Below are positions 27,301 through 39,816 of a stretch of DNA of 64,000 nucleotides, one piece after another. Position 1 is the first letter of the stretch, and each line of letters begins with the position of its first letter. The stretch is from Wuchereria bancrofti. Its lineage: Eukaryota; Nematoda; Chromadorea; Rhabditida; Onchocercidae. The stretch lies in contig SSBO01000009.1 of assembly GCA_005281725.1 (NCBI GenBank), forward strand, positions 1,802,354 through 1,866,353, in the 5' to 3' direction. The translations under genes and the position numbers were made by a program. Below the pieces are notes generated by a model. That model was not told the DNA's origin. It saw only the letters and a program-made list of their open reading frames with translations, and searched no databases.

Positions 27301-30300
27301 TAAGAATTTGTATAAAATTTAAATAATTTACAAGATGGACAACAGACTGATGTTTGTCGTCGATCTCCTATATGACACCAATAATTAGGAGGACATAAAG
27401 GATTAAAAGATGAACAAAATGCAACATTTCCATCATTTCCGTCAACATATGGCAATCCAAGAGGACAAGGATTGTCATATTCTGTAAGTAATTTATCATT
27501 TTTTTATAAAATTGAAAATTTGATAGGATAATTATATCAGTCATTTCTGAATTATGGAGATTTCAGTCACTAGACTTCGTTATTATTAAGAAAATTTTGA
27601 TCTAAAAATTTTTAATTGCTCTAATTTTAAAACATTTTACCAGGACAAACTATTCGGCATTCCTGAATTGTTTCAAAGCTATTATCATTACCACCGAATC
27701 CCGAATATATAAATGGTCGACATAGTGATGCTTCTGAATCGAAGTAGTATCGTGGCAAACTATATGTACCAGTTCCAGGTACAAGCGGTTGCAAGCAACG
27801 AATTCCTTCTCAAATTTAAATAAATAAATTTGCATCTTTAAAGTGTTCTACTCTGTGAATTTCTGATTTCAATTTCTCGGAATCGATCAATAAAAACCAT
27901 TCATTTTATTGAGCAGTAGAGGAAAAAAAATTGAAACTTACGAATTGTTTCCATCGCTGTATTTGACACTAAATTTTGTACCCCAGTATTGAATTCGTTT
28001 ATTATTCTAGCACTTCCAAATGCAGTCCCAACTGATGAATCAGTAGAAATACCAGTGCCAACTGGATTACCACCGGGAAATATCGGAATACCAGAACCAA
28101 TTGATTCAGATATCATAGCACTTTTTGGAATACCAGAATAAAAGTTAACGAATGCATTTGCTCCACTAAAATCAGGTGCTTCAATCCTGGCACCAAGCTG
28201 ACTGGCAAAAGTACTTGGTTGCGATGCATTACCGAAACCTGATTTAATACCAGTGGGTGTACCCGAGATATACCCGAGGTGTTCACTGGAAATAATGGGT
28301 TTGGCATTGACATAACCGATAGATCTGACCGGTGAGATACCACTAATAGCCATCTCAGCGGTATCGGTCGAATCAACAATTCTACTTTTGGCAAAGGTGG
28401 ATGAAATGCCACTGCTACTCGTAAACTCGTTATAAGTGCTACCGTAAGCAGAGTGAATGTTTGCGGTAGGATTCGGTATCATATTTTTGCCATGGTTAAG
28501 CATAGTTTGATCAGTTCCCGGACAACACGCCGTTTTTGTCAAGTCATCCAGAATTCGGCAATAATATCCTTTTGAGCATGAATAGACATTTTCTGGTGTA
28601 CATCTAAAACTTTGGAAATCTTATTAAATTGGAACAGATCTAAGAAAAAGATGATCAAAGTGATAAGCTTATCAATTTATCATATTTGCCACATCGGCCA
28701 TAAATATGCATACTGTTCATGTGCACTTGTCTGCATTTCTGGTTCGCCATTTGCACAAGGATTTGTAGCACCGCAACTTTGCTGACATGCTCGAAATGTC
28801 AAAAAATTATTCTGATTCCCCTAGAAAGTAAAATAAAACTTACAAAGCAGAAGGAAATAATAGAATTTCTCTATATTTGTATTTAAACTAATAATAATCC
28901 GAAATTAATTGTGATGGTTTTCTTGAAGTCAATCTAATAATAAATACATATTTTTTATCCAACTGTTTTTCATTTCCAGGCTTGTTTCTGCATTTGATGT
29001 ATGTGTAAGTGATTGATTTCGTACCTTGAAACCATTAAAAACAAACGTTTTGCAAAAATTATCACTGGCGTCATAGTACCAGCGCCTTAAACCGGTTAAG
29101 CCAATTCCGGATTCTTGCGTTTGTTTGCATGGATTGTCAGCTTCAAATGAGAAAAAAGCATTACAAATAAATTTAAGAGAAAATGAACATTTTGAAATTA
29201 TAGACATCCGTTATCTAATACTTTTTTTGGAAATTTATAATATTGTAAAGACTAATTTTGATAAAATTTTCAAATTTAGAACAAAATTTACTTGAAAATT
29301 GTGAAGTTATGGAATGAAGGAATACCAATTATTGGACAACAGAATGTTTCTTGCGGTCCAGCACCAATTTGGCAAAATGTTCCATGAGGGCACAAAAATG
29401 AATCAGCCGGAGAGCAGTATTGCAATTGAAATCCAGTTGGCAGTGACCGGAGACAAGGATCAGTGATTGCTCCACTGATAATATCAACGATTTCATCAAC
29501 TTCCGGCTTTGCTGGAATCGATCTGGTTTCATCGTTCCCTGACATCTAAATATACACATAAACATTCACTACAGACAATGTATGCTACACCAATGTAATA
29601 AATTTGATTTCGGTGTTATTTAGTTTATGTTAACACAATCCTGCAAAGGCTAAGGGTCAAAAGCTAAACAACTAATTTTAGGTGTAATGTTTCTATTTTC
29701 AACTAAAATGATAGACTTCAAAGAAGTAAATTTTTTTTTTGTAAAAGTCATAATATAGTTATAAGTTGTATGAAACAAAAAAACTCTTTTGTTAAAGGAT
29801 GTCGTTGGAAGTAGCTTATTGAAAATTAAAACTTATCATTTGAGAAGAGAGATTTTGAGCGTTGAAGTTTTCACCGAAAGGCTTATTATATTGATTGATA
29901 TTGTCCGTTGTTGACATTAGTTCTGAAAATCAAATAAAATTGGTTCCATATAAATTAAGACAGAAATTCCTCAAATCTTATTATTAAACATAAAACTGCT
30001 GCCAGCACCATTTTTTGTGGGAGACAACAAGTTACAATATAACTTTATTAGTGACCTATCAATCTAAATCCTATGTTTGTGAGTATTTTATGGGAATTAA
30101 TTTGGTAGTTATCGACGATAAAAGTTCTGAATGATACTTTAATTCAAAACGTCTTATAGTAGCAATGAGTGTAGAAATGGTGTTGATTTTTACTTGTTGC
30201 TTGCGAATAGGAAAGAGAGAATTTTGAAGAAATATCAGAGATATTTCAGAGGGTAAAATTCTCTTGCAACTTTATTGGAACCTTTTTTGTTTATCCATTC

Positions 30301-33300
30301 CCTTATCTCAATTTAACAAAATATTGCTCTGCTTTATAATTCTTAATTCAATTGGGACTTCTTGTTCAAGTCGGTTACATAAATAATTTCAAAATACCTA
30401 GCAAACCTTTAACTTCTTCAATAAGAACCGAGTGCTGTGGAAGAACTGTTGTTAAAGATTGTAATTGTTTGAACTTTTCAAAATTAAATGTTGATTCTGT
30501 TGATAATGTGAACATTTCTTTTGTTGTAATTTGAGTAGTAACGGATGGAGGTGGCGCGACAGTTGTAGTTGCAAGCGACCCTGATGATCGAGACTTTGTC
30601 AGATATCAAAATAATAATAATAATAATTTAAATATTGAGTGGGACAATAATAGTTATTAATTAATATTGCTATAATTAAATGACTCATTTTTTTTCATAC
30701 CAGGATTTAAGCATGTCTCTGAACATTGTTGATATTTGGTAAAACGATTGCTATTGCCACCAAATCCAGTATAAACAAATTGTTTACAAGCTTTATTTCG
30801 AGAATCGTAATAAAAGCGAGGGATTTTATACGGACCAGTACCCGGCACATTGGGAAGTAAGCAAATATTGCCATCACTAGTATTGCCTGCAAAAAGAAGA
30901 GAAACTTTCTATTATTTATTTTGCTTGTTTGTCTAATTTTGTATGATTGGTTACTTTATTTACTCATTATTTTAGTATCTAAATCATTTCTTGCTTTTTT
31001 GAATAATATAAACAAAAAAAAATTTTTCTTTCATAAAAAAAAATAAATGAACTCGTTGCTCAATTTATGCCGTCATTTTCATCTGCTATAAATTGTTATT
31101 TTTTTAAGTTTAGTTTCTTACATTCAGTTTCTTCGCAAGCTATGCTTTTAATGTGTTTAAGTTTTTCTTTGAAGAAAAATAAATTTTAAAATCAAATTTT
31201 TATAACATATAGAAAATCTTTTTCTTTTTTCTAATGATGAGTTCCCGGCACTTCCCAGTTTTGTGTCATCTTTGTCATATAAAAATAGTGTGTAATTTAC
31301 ATTTTCTTTCAAAAAACAGTCCAAAAATTTCTCTATTATCAAACTTTCTAATGCCACTAACCAATGCCACAAACATTCAAACATATGCGATCTGTTTCAA
31401 AATTGTTCGCATTTCCTGCTGAACCCAAATAATTGAATCGAATACAGCGATCGGCGGAAACATCAAAATACCATCTAACGAATAAAATTTGAAATGCAGA
31501 TTTTTTTAAAAGAAAGTTTTTGTATTTTATAGAGATATATAACCATAAAAATAAGCATTATTAATTGACAATTGTAATTTTGTTTTAGATTGTAAAGCTG
31601 ACGAAAGGTACTTGTAACAGTGTGTGTAATTGCAACATTAATTAATCATATTTAAATTCAGAAATAACAACTATCAGCAAGGTGGCACCATTCTGAGAAG
31701 TTAGTAAAGTATTACCGATAAGACGATGAAGTACCACTAACAGTGACTCCTCGGTCTGGACTGAGTTCACAAGGATTCGGCACAACGTCTGAAACTGTAG
31801 GACAAGTGCGCAGGAACTTTGTTTACGTAGCCAACGTGACAAACAATCAGTTAGGAAATGTTGTATCTATCGTTATAGAACATATTAGAAACATTGGTGA
31901 ACATTTTTTTGTTTTGTTTTTCGTTTTTTTCAATAAATTAAATAGATTAGAAAACTAAGAAAAAATTAGGAATAGTATTTTGAATGATACTTTGTTGCTC
32001 CTCCACCGAAAACTTTTGATTACCAACACCAAGTTTATTTGAAAACGAACCATATGCTAACGACGGTGCAGATAGTTTACCTGAAATATTCATATAAAAT
32101 AGAAATCGAAATTGGAAATATAATACCTATTATGTAGGAAAAATTGTACAAACTTCCGAATAATAAAAACTTTTGAAAGTTAATTTCAGCATTGGCTTAA
32201 CTAAAAGAAAAGAAAAACAAACAACGATTTATGCAAGAAGAAAGAATAATAATTATTTCAAATGAACCAAATGAATGGATAGCACTTTAACTAATAAAAC
32301 AAATAATATTTTAATGAAAGGAATGTATAGCAATTTACCGGCAAACAAAATAATAATTGTCTTATTTAAATTATAAATTTTAGCACAGAAGAACAACTGC
32401 ATAATAATTTACCTAAATATGCTTTTCCATAATATATTTTTATTCTGACAATATCAAATATACTAAATAAAAACGGATAATAATTTAGCCAGAACAATTA
32501 GAAGTAATTCATTTAGTAAAAAAGATTATAACAATTCATCTACAACAATATATAAGAAGTAAAAGAAGTAATAATTTATTTCCCTTAACATAGAAAGCAA
32601 AAAGTTATGAAATAAAGAAAAACAATAATTGATCAAAAAATGGATAACAATTTACCCATTGAAATGGATATAATAATCTACCCTTGAAAAAGAGAAATGA
32701 ACGAAAATTTACCAATAAAGGAAAATAGTAATTAATCGAAAAGAATGAGCAATGCTTCATCATTAAAGGAAAGAATGATGGTAATTTACCCAAAAAGTGT
32801 GATTAATAATTTACCCAAGCATGCTTTTTCACAGTCTGTTTTCGTCAAGAAATTATTTTCATTCCCACCGTATCCAGCATATGTCAGTTCTTTACAGGTG
32901 GAACTTTTCCAATCATACCAAAATCGCCCGATTTGTCCATTTCCATAACCATTTGCTGGTGCCAAATAGCAACGTTCTTTCACTGTGATTTGTTATTAAT
33001 CGATTATAAAATAGACAAGCCGATTATTAATCAAATATACGATTAATGATTGTAATTAATTAATTAATTAATTAATTAGTTTTACTAGTTAAAATACAGA
33101 CCGTAATTCATTGTTTCAATCAAATCTTTAGTAATGCAATTGCCTCTCAATTAACTTTTTTACACAATTCGTTTCTTAATATATTACAATGCTTTTCTTT
33201 CAAATTTTGAATTTTTGGAAATACACCTTTACATTCTTTTGCAGTTCAATAAACGTAAATCTATTTTTTCATTTCCAGCCTTTAGTTTCATGTAGAATTT

Positions 33301-33865
33301 TTAAAGTATTACGGAATCACGTTCACGTAAAATTAATGTACCTTTTCTGCTTCTTGGACAACAGTACCAAGAACTTTGTGTTGCACCAACATGACACCAA
33401 AATCTTCCCGGACAAGTCATACTGCTATCCGAACTTTCATTCGGTCGACATTTTTTTATCGTATCGTTAGCTAACAATAACGGTATTCCTTCTTCACAGT
33501 AAAGCGAAATGCCTATTAAGATTTTAGCTAATTAATAACACTTTGTCATCCTTATACAAGTAAACTGCTTGTTAACTAAACTATGTTAAATTTAATAATT
33601 AATTTTGAATACATGCTCATCTTAATTTACTGAAGTAAATTGGAAATTAATGAATTGAGCAAAAGGTGAAAATGCATAATTAGCAAAATATTGAATTGGA
33701 TTTTTTTTAACAAGAAAATATTTCAATTCCAACATATAACTTACCAATGTCAGTGTCATTCAAAACCAATGAAATGCTTTTGATAACTTTATTTGTTTGA
33801 ATTATAGCAAAAACATAAACAAATATTACAAAAATTACGTAATATCGTGTATTACTAAATGTCAT
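21352..33865 (-). CDS. Giant secreted multi-Kunitz / lustrin-repeat protein
   Basis: About 31 exons give roughly 1,770 residues. Exon 1 (33865-33745) lies behind a TTTTCAG acceptor and encodes a signal peptide (VIFVIFVYVFA). I count 13 Kunitz (K) and 11 lustrin-type Cys-rich (L) domains in the order L1-K1-K2-K3-(Thr-rich linker)-L2-K4-L3-(about 200-residue Gly/Ser linker)-K5-L4-K6-L5-K7-L6-K8-L7-K9-L8-K10-L9-K11-L10-K12-L11-K13. K domains show the (R/W)(W/Y)(Y/F)(F/Y)D..C..F.Y.G.GGN.NNF pattern and L repeats end in (W/F/Y)C(H/N/Q)(I/V)G....CCP. Each K has four cysteines, not six. Most introns are phase 1. Similar multidomain proteins are common in nematode secretions and cuticle; protease inhibition is doubtful here. 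The 3' end is uncertain: after GTAAGT at about 21512 I place a two-base-plus-stop exon at 21356-21352; read-through would stop at 21463. Confidence 0.85.
24628..24657. repeat. AAT microsatellite in a Kunitz-gene intron
   Basis: A run of AAT/AAC triplets lies in the short intron just upstream (on the minus strand) of the exon carrying K9. Confidence 0.85.
32332..32816 (-). repeat. Degenerate repeat of a splice-donor-like sequence
   Basis: In the intron following K1, the minus-strand sequence GGTAAATT, identical to that exon's own donor (at 32815), recurs near 32339, 32413, 32657, 32713 and 32790, with a GGGTAGATT variant near 32683. Spacing is irregular and the intervening AATAAT/AAAGG-rich sequence is only loosely repeated. 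Confidence 0.7.
33053..33080. repeat. TTAA/AATT microsatellite
   Basis: A short (AATT)n run in the intron between the L1 and K1 exons of the Kunitz/lustrin gene. Confidence 0.85.
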
Positions 33866-35691
33866 TTATCTGAAAACAATTTTTAAAATATTCCTAAAAT
33901 GATATGTTTCGAAACTTCACGGTTTGTTTGTTTAAGAAAGCAACATAGTTTTCTCCCTCTAACAAATTAAAGTATTATTATTATTATTTTATATAAAAAT
34001 TTTAACGTTAGAATTTTTTGCAAAATTTTGAGAATAGACAGAAATAAAGAATAAATGATGGTTCTCATGATAATCACTACAAGAATAGTTAATTAATGAA
34101 ACAGAAAATTATGGATCTATCAGAAGCACAGATTGAAAATTGATAAATATGAAGTGAATTTCATCTAAATAATTTCTATTTAGGATGCAGTTGTAAGGAT
34201 GGGACGAGGAGAGGTGATATGTGCCACATAGTAAGTGGTGAAATGGGAGATGGAATTGTGGACAATGAGTGACCATCACGATTTAAGCACGAGCATTTTG
34301 AGTATGTGTAAGAGAAGAAGAAAGAGGAAAAGGTAGATAAGATGGATGAGGAAGAGAAGGAAGAAAAATTTTTGTTTACTAACGACTTACTCTAAATATA
34401 TACAAGTGAAATTGTCCGATGAACAAATAGAATGACACAATCGGGAAACTTTGAAATCTCATTCTTTAATCTTACTTATATTATTAAGTAAAATTTTGCT
34501 TACAGATATAACTTTTCTTTTACTTCCCCTTTTCTGAAGTATATATTTTGTGCACTTACTATTTCATTTATTTTAAGTTTTCAAAATTATTTTTTTCTCA
34601 TTCCAAAGTAATCCATTGCTTTTATCTCATTCTTTTATTCGAAAAATTACAATTGTTCGTGACCTTATTAAAACAAATGAAATCTTATGCCAGAGAGATT
34701 TGAAAAATAAAATTTTTGGTCGATAAAAAGTATCAAAAAAGAAAATTGGGAAAATCCTACCATCTGTTTCATTTATATTTGACACATAATTAATTCTATC
34801 AATTAGAGCTTAAAGACCAATATTACAGTCACGCAGATAGTAGAGTTAGTTACTCATAAATGGAATTAATTACTCAAAAAAATAATAGAATTACTCATAT
34901 AACAGAATTAATTATTGAAAAAGGAATCAAAAAAAAGCAACACTAAGTAAATGGATTTTCATTTATTTTAAATGGATTCATTTATTTTAAGACATTTTTG
35001 TTACTAATAACATTTGTTTCTTACTTTTAATGCTACCTTTGACCTCCAAATATTACAATTAAGCATGGAATTTTTTAAATTGAATTTGAGCTGTTATAAA
35101 ATTGAATTATTTCGAATGGAAAATTCGGCTACGGTATAGCACGATAGTTACCTGCTCGACGGAACTACCTGTTCGTTGTATTGAGCGTGCGGAACGTTAG
35201 AGGTTCCGCTTGCTTGTCGTAGTAACAATATGTGCTTGAGTCTGTCGCTTGTTTATTAAATGAATTATATTGTGACGTGTATGTGACAAAAGAATGCAAT
35301 ATATCTTATGAAGAGCAACCAGTAAAGATAGACATTATTGTATCATAAAAAGTACTTGCTGTTTAAAGTAGACATATGTCATGTATTAACTTGTGATTGA
35401 AAAATGTATTTTGTTGCGTAGAAAGCATTCGTGCTATATTTGCTTATCAATAATTGTAAACGTTTAACACTGTAGCGTCTGAAAAGATTTGCAACATTAT
35501 CACATTTCGTAAGTATGTTGCTTGTGTAACTGCTGGCTGGTCGGTATGGTATATCTCTGACGTTACAGGATGAAACAACATACAGATAATGATATGAAAT
35601 TAAATGTGTAGTTGTAACTATTTTGACTTTGGAATTCGATTATATATAAATCAATTTTAAATTGTAATGTTCAGGGTTTCGGACGATTAGA
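33866..35691. promoter_or_regulatory. Divergent upstream region between Kunitz gene and first SR gene
   Basis: The start codons of the Kunitz/lustrin gene (minus) and the first SR gene (plus) face away from each other across 1.8 kb. The part from about 35100 to 35690 is less A+T-rich and probably holds the SR promoter and 5' leader; a TTCAG acceptor at about 35674 precedes the SR start codon by 17 bases. A small G+C-rich hairpin, GCGGAAC/GTTCCGC with a 7-base loop, lies at 35189-35209. No other gene is seen. Confidence 0.5.
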
Positions 35692-38600
35692 ATGGCTCGA
35701 CGTAACGAATGTTTGGAATGCAAAGTATTTGTGGGAGGCCTACCTAATGATGCATCAAGTGAAGAAGTAACTTTATAAAAAACAAAATATTAAACTTTTT
35801 ACCGTAACCAATAATCTGTGCAAAAAAAAAATGTAAATGCTCTGATTTCGGTAATTATTGTTGCTAGAGTGGAACTTTATTGAGAAAATTTTATGCATAT
35901 GGACCATTCATCATTATTAAGGTGATTTCGATTGCTAGATAATCAATCTTCTATTTTATTAGTAAATCCATAATGTGATCAGTCCTCTTTTTTTCTATTC
36001 TTTCCTGGAACTTTCATCAGATTGATTATTTCAGTTAGAAGAAGCATTCAGCAAATACGGTCGCATCAAAAAAGTTTGGTTGGCACGTCGTCCACCCGGT
36101 TTTGCATTTATTGAATTCGAAGATAGTCGAGATGCGGAAGATGCTGTAAAAGGACTTGATGGAACGTAAGTTCTTCACTTTTTTGGTACTCTTTATAAGA
36201 ATTATAAGTTGGTTTTTAGGTGTCACTACAGATATTTTGCTCTTTCAGCTATCTTTCTTTATTTGAAAGGACGGATTGTAATAATGATTTAATAAATAAA
36301 ATTAATAAAATATGATAACGCTAGAATGTTGAAGAAAAAAAGACATTTTCAGTCTACATTTTCGTATATTTCTCTTTTGTTTTACATCGCGAATTATTTT
36401 ATGACCGTGTAGATAAGTGTACAGTATTCAACATCCGAAGGGAGAGATAGGAAGTAGTTACGATAAATAGTAGGCGAATTTCAGGCGCATTTGTGGTGTC
36501 CGCCCAAGAGTGGAGTTTTCGCATGGTGGTTCACGCCGTGGTGGTCGAGGTGGTGGAGGTAGACGTCGTTCGAGGTTATTTATTTCTTCTAAAAACTTGA
36601 TAAATGGCTCGGCTTTCATGTCTCATAGCAGGATGTTTTGTATTTATTTTTTATGGTAACATACGAAAGTTCTATTACTTTCAACAATACGAAGAAAAAA
36701 GAAAACCATAGTATGAAATTGAAATATATATTTTAGCCCGTTACCACCATGTCAGCGCCTCCTACAGGAACTCGTTTTATGAGTTCAACTTTCGCTCACT
36801 TCATACTACTACTGCAATATCACTGTTCTGAACTTTGCATCCGACGCTTCAGTTATTTTCGCAATTATACCATCTCTGCATCCTTCATTTTTTGCATTGC
36901 CGGCGGGTTCAAAGCTTTCGAAAGTGGTCAGCTTGCAAAAAAGATCCGGAAAAAAGGGTCATCGTCTTCTAAGTCTTCAAAAACGCTTCATCACTATCCA
37001 AAAAATAAAGTTAACTGGCTACATCGTCTGCACAATTTCATTGTTATAAACGGCCGCGCAGCTGCGGTATCCGTGTGCTCGGTGGTCTCTACCACAGATG
37101 TATCACGTATATGTCACCGCAAAGCTTCCACACTTCTTTCTACTTGTATCACTTAACTCGGTAAGAAAATTTGCAGTAGGAATACCTGAGTATATATAAC
37201 ATATATATTTATATATATGTATAAGACTTCAGATAATTTTTATTTACACTAGAAACCTGTCAATATAGGTAATAACAATGGCTGACACGAGGGAAATTTT
37301 CGGATGTTTCCAGTAAGGGGAGGAAGCATTGTTGTAAATCAGGTAATTGGAAGCAGGTAACACAAACTCCTTGCTTGCCTGATACTTAGAAATAAAATAG
37401 TTCCATGACATTATTTTGGGCTTATTTGGGAATTCTAATATAGTTTCATTTGTGGTATGCTGTCCTAGCATTACCATGAAGATGTACTGCGTTTCATTAT
37501 CTGGAAATGCTGGCGTGTGAGAAACAGGAAGGGTTCTCTATAAATTGCTGATAGTCTGACTGCAATACTTTGGTGGTTGACAATGTGAACTTCTTTCTGA
37601 AGACCATCGGCAGTTTAGTCCGATATATTGTCATCCAATCATCGGGATATGCCTTTGTTTTAACTTGATATTCTGGTGATGTTTCGCTGGAGGTTGGTAC
37701 ATGATTTAGCTTATATCAGTTTTGTGATGTGTACTCTGTTTCGACGATTTTATCTGTTGCTCTTGGATGAACTATTAAGATTCATTTTCTCAAATGTGGA
37801 AGCATAGTTCTGGACAGTAGAGTGTATTGAAGATTTGACCTTATTTTAAATTTCGGTGGTATTTACCGTCCTGCACTTGGTATCACCCAATTTCCTATTT
37901 GTAGGACACCGATACGCCGACGATCACTCAGTCGTTCGCGCTCACCGCTGCCGCGACGATCGCCGCGGTATAGCCGTAGCCGTAGCCGTAGTTTGAATCG
38001 GTATTTTCTGTTTCTTCCAAGCCTCTTGTTATAGCATTATAAGTTTTAGTACATCATGGGTTTAGATTTTCTCTTTTGAAGCAAAATGGGCTAGTAAAAT
38101 CCAAAATGCAATAAAATAGCGAAAAGATTTTTTGCTTTGCACTTTTTTAAAAATTTCTTTGATTTTTCTGAGATTATTTACTATACGGACCATTTTAATA
38201 ACTGTCATCTTGGAGATGTTGAATTTTTTAAATTTACCGTTCATTCCAGCTAAACTAATCACGGTTGAGATTTATGGTGTTAAGATCCTTAACTTAGCTA
38301 TCATTATTATCAGTAATTATTCAAGGTAGCTATAAAAGAGGAACTGTTATTTTAGGGATAAATGAGCGGACCGATAATAATGCGTTCCAATTCATGTAAG
38401 TTAAATCTGTGTTGGTATTTGATGGAGAGATCGAAAGAATGTTTACAGTTTCATGCTACCAGTTTATGATTCATTTTGTCCTTCGTTAATTACTTTAATA
38501 CAAAGACGGTTTATTCAATAAAAAGGTGAAAGGATAACGAAATGTTGCACCATATGAAATTCAAAACTATTTTCATAAAAATGCACTGCAAATGATTATG

Positions 38601-38821
38601 GTTACTACTTATATTAGCTGTCATTGGTCTGGGACTTTTTCTCAATGCTTTTGAAACTAAACTTGAGTCAGTTGGTATCCTGACATCTTATTCTTGATCT
38701 GTCCATTTCACATATGAAACTCAAATTTATTTTTTAATATTAAAGTAATCGCTTGGGATTTCCTCGAGTTATGTTTTTTGCAATTAATGTTCTTTTTTTT
38801 TTCAGGACAAATAATATGTGA
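35692..38821 (+). CDS. SR splicing factor, SRSF3/RSP-6 type, copy 1
   Basis: Exons 35692-35766, 36035-36165, 36485-36574, 37905-38000 and 38806-38821 join in frame to give 135 residues. One RRM spans residues about 10-85: RNP2 is KVFVGGL, RNP1 is GFAFIEF, preceded by the WLARRPP motif typical of SRSF3/SRSF7. It is followed by a Gly/Arg hinge ([10 protein letters not shown]) and a short RS region ([26 protein letters not shown]). No zinc knuckle, so SRSF3-like rather than SRSF7-like. SR proteins bind exonic and intronic RNA in the nucleus and promote spliceosome assembly. The paralog at 39817 has the same exon 1 (75) and exon 2 (131) sizes and phases. The 1.3-kb third intron contains a candidate cassette exon with an in-frame stop, listed separately. 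Confidence 0.9.
36737..37160 (+). other. Candidate poison cassette exon in SR copy 1
   Basis: This 424-base segment of intron 3 is bounded by ATATTTTAG and by CG|GTAAGA, is less A+T-rich than the rest of the intron, and carries a 135-codon open frame in another phase. If spliced after exon 3, the SR frame would read only 14 more codons and stop at TGA 36780-36782, removing the RS domain. SR genes in many animals control their own level through such exons, coupled to nonsense-mediated decay. Whether it is used here is inference. Confidence 0.5.
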
Positions 38822-39816
38822 CGTAAAGATCCAGTAAGATGACACAGGATTATTGATTAATTGCTCTTAATTTCTCTTATTCTTAATCTAATCTGGAATG
38901 TTTCTATGATTGTTTGTCATAGAAGTTAAAAAAAAAACGCTATATTTCAAGAATTTTTAAAGGTTGCTTGCTATACCAACGCTTTTATTCGAGATTTTTA
39001 TATTTTACCTGCACAACTATCAGCATTATTCGTTATGTGGAACAGCATTTCAATGACTAAAAAATGTTGAAACAAAATAGAAGGTAGATTCAGAATATCG
39101 AAATGACACACTTTCGTACGTACTGATGATAATCATACTTTATGAATCGTTGATGGCTCACTTTAACCATCCAAAACACTTTACGAGGATTCATCATTTA
39201 TCAGAAAATAATAATGCCTCTAAACGAGAAATCATTCTTGCCGTACTACTGGCATTCCATAATTTTTCTTTCTGAATTTGTTATTTCACTATTTGTATTT
39301 TTAAAAATTCGGATTTTTGAATAAACCGCTCGATATTGTCATTTATGCTTTTGACTATTAAATATCGTTATTCGTTTTTCGCCCTTTGCAGCTTTAAAAT
39401 GGGTGTAATGCCCAGCTTTTATCTCATATATTAATGAATGTAAGTGTTGATAACACAGAATGACAGTAATACAATTTTAGTTATTGGTGGAGAGATAGTT
39501 CCACTGGTGTTAATTTCTCCAGTGTTTCGCTGGAGTCAGGCAAACTTTCGACTCTTAAACTAGTGGGGAAAGGGTTCGCTTCTTTATCCTTAAATTGCAA
39601 TCTGTTGCTGACATTTCATATTATTGACTTGGGAAAGTGGAGTGATTTTTTCTTCATATGAATATAGTCTACGTTTTTGTCTTCATATACGTAGTATTTA
39701 GAATAAGCTTCCAGTTTTTATAATGTAAGCTGTAGAAAAATTTGCAGTTTCCTGTTTTTCTCTTTTTCTAATCCTAATTTTACTTGAAGGCTGATCATAT
39801 AATTTATTTGCTGAAT
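38822..39816. other. Interval between the two tandem SR genes
   Basis: About 1 kb holding the 3' untranslated region of copy 1 and the promoter and leader of copy 2. I see no further coding exon. There is no clear trans-splice acceptor directly at the copy 2 start codon. Confidence 0.5.

Noticed and set aside
36749..37156. 135-codon plus-strand frame inside SR copy 1 intron 3
   Set aside because: Not counted as a protein gene: it lies between good splice sites and is better explained as a cassette exon whose main-frame reading stops early.
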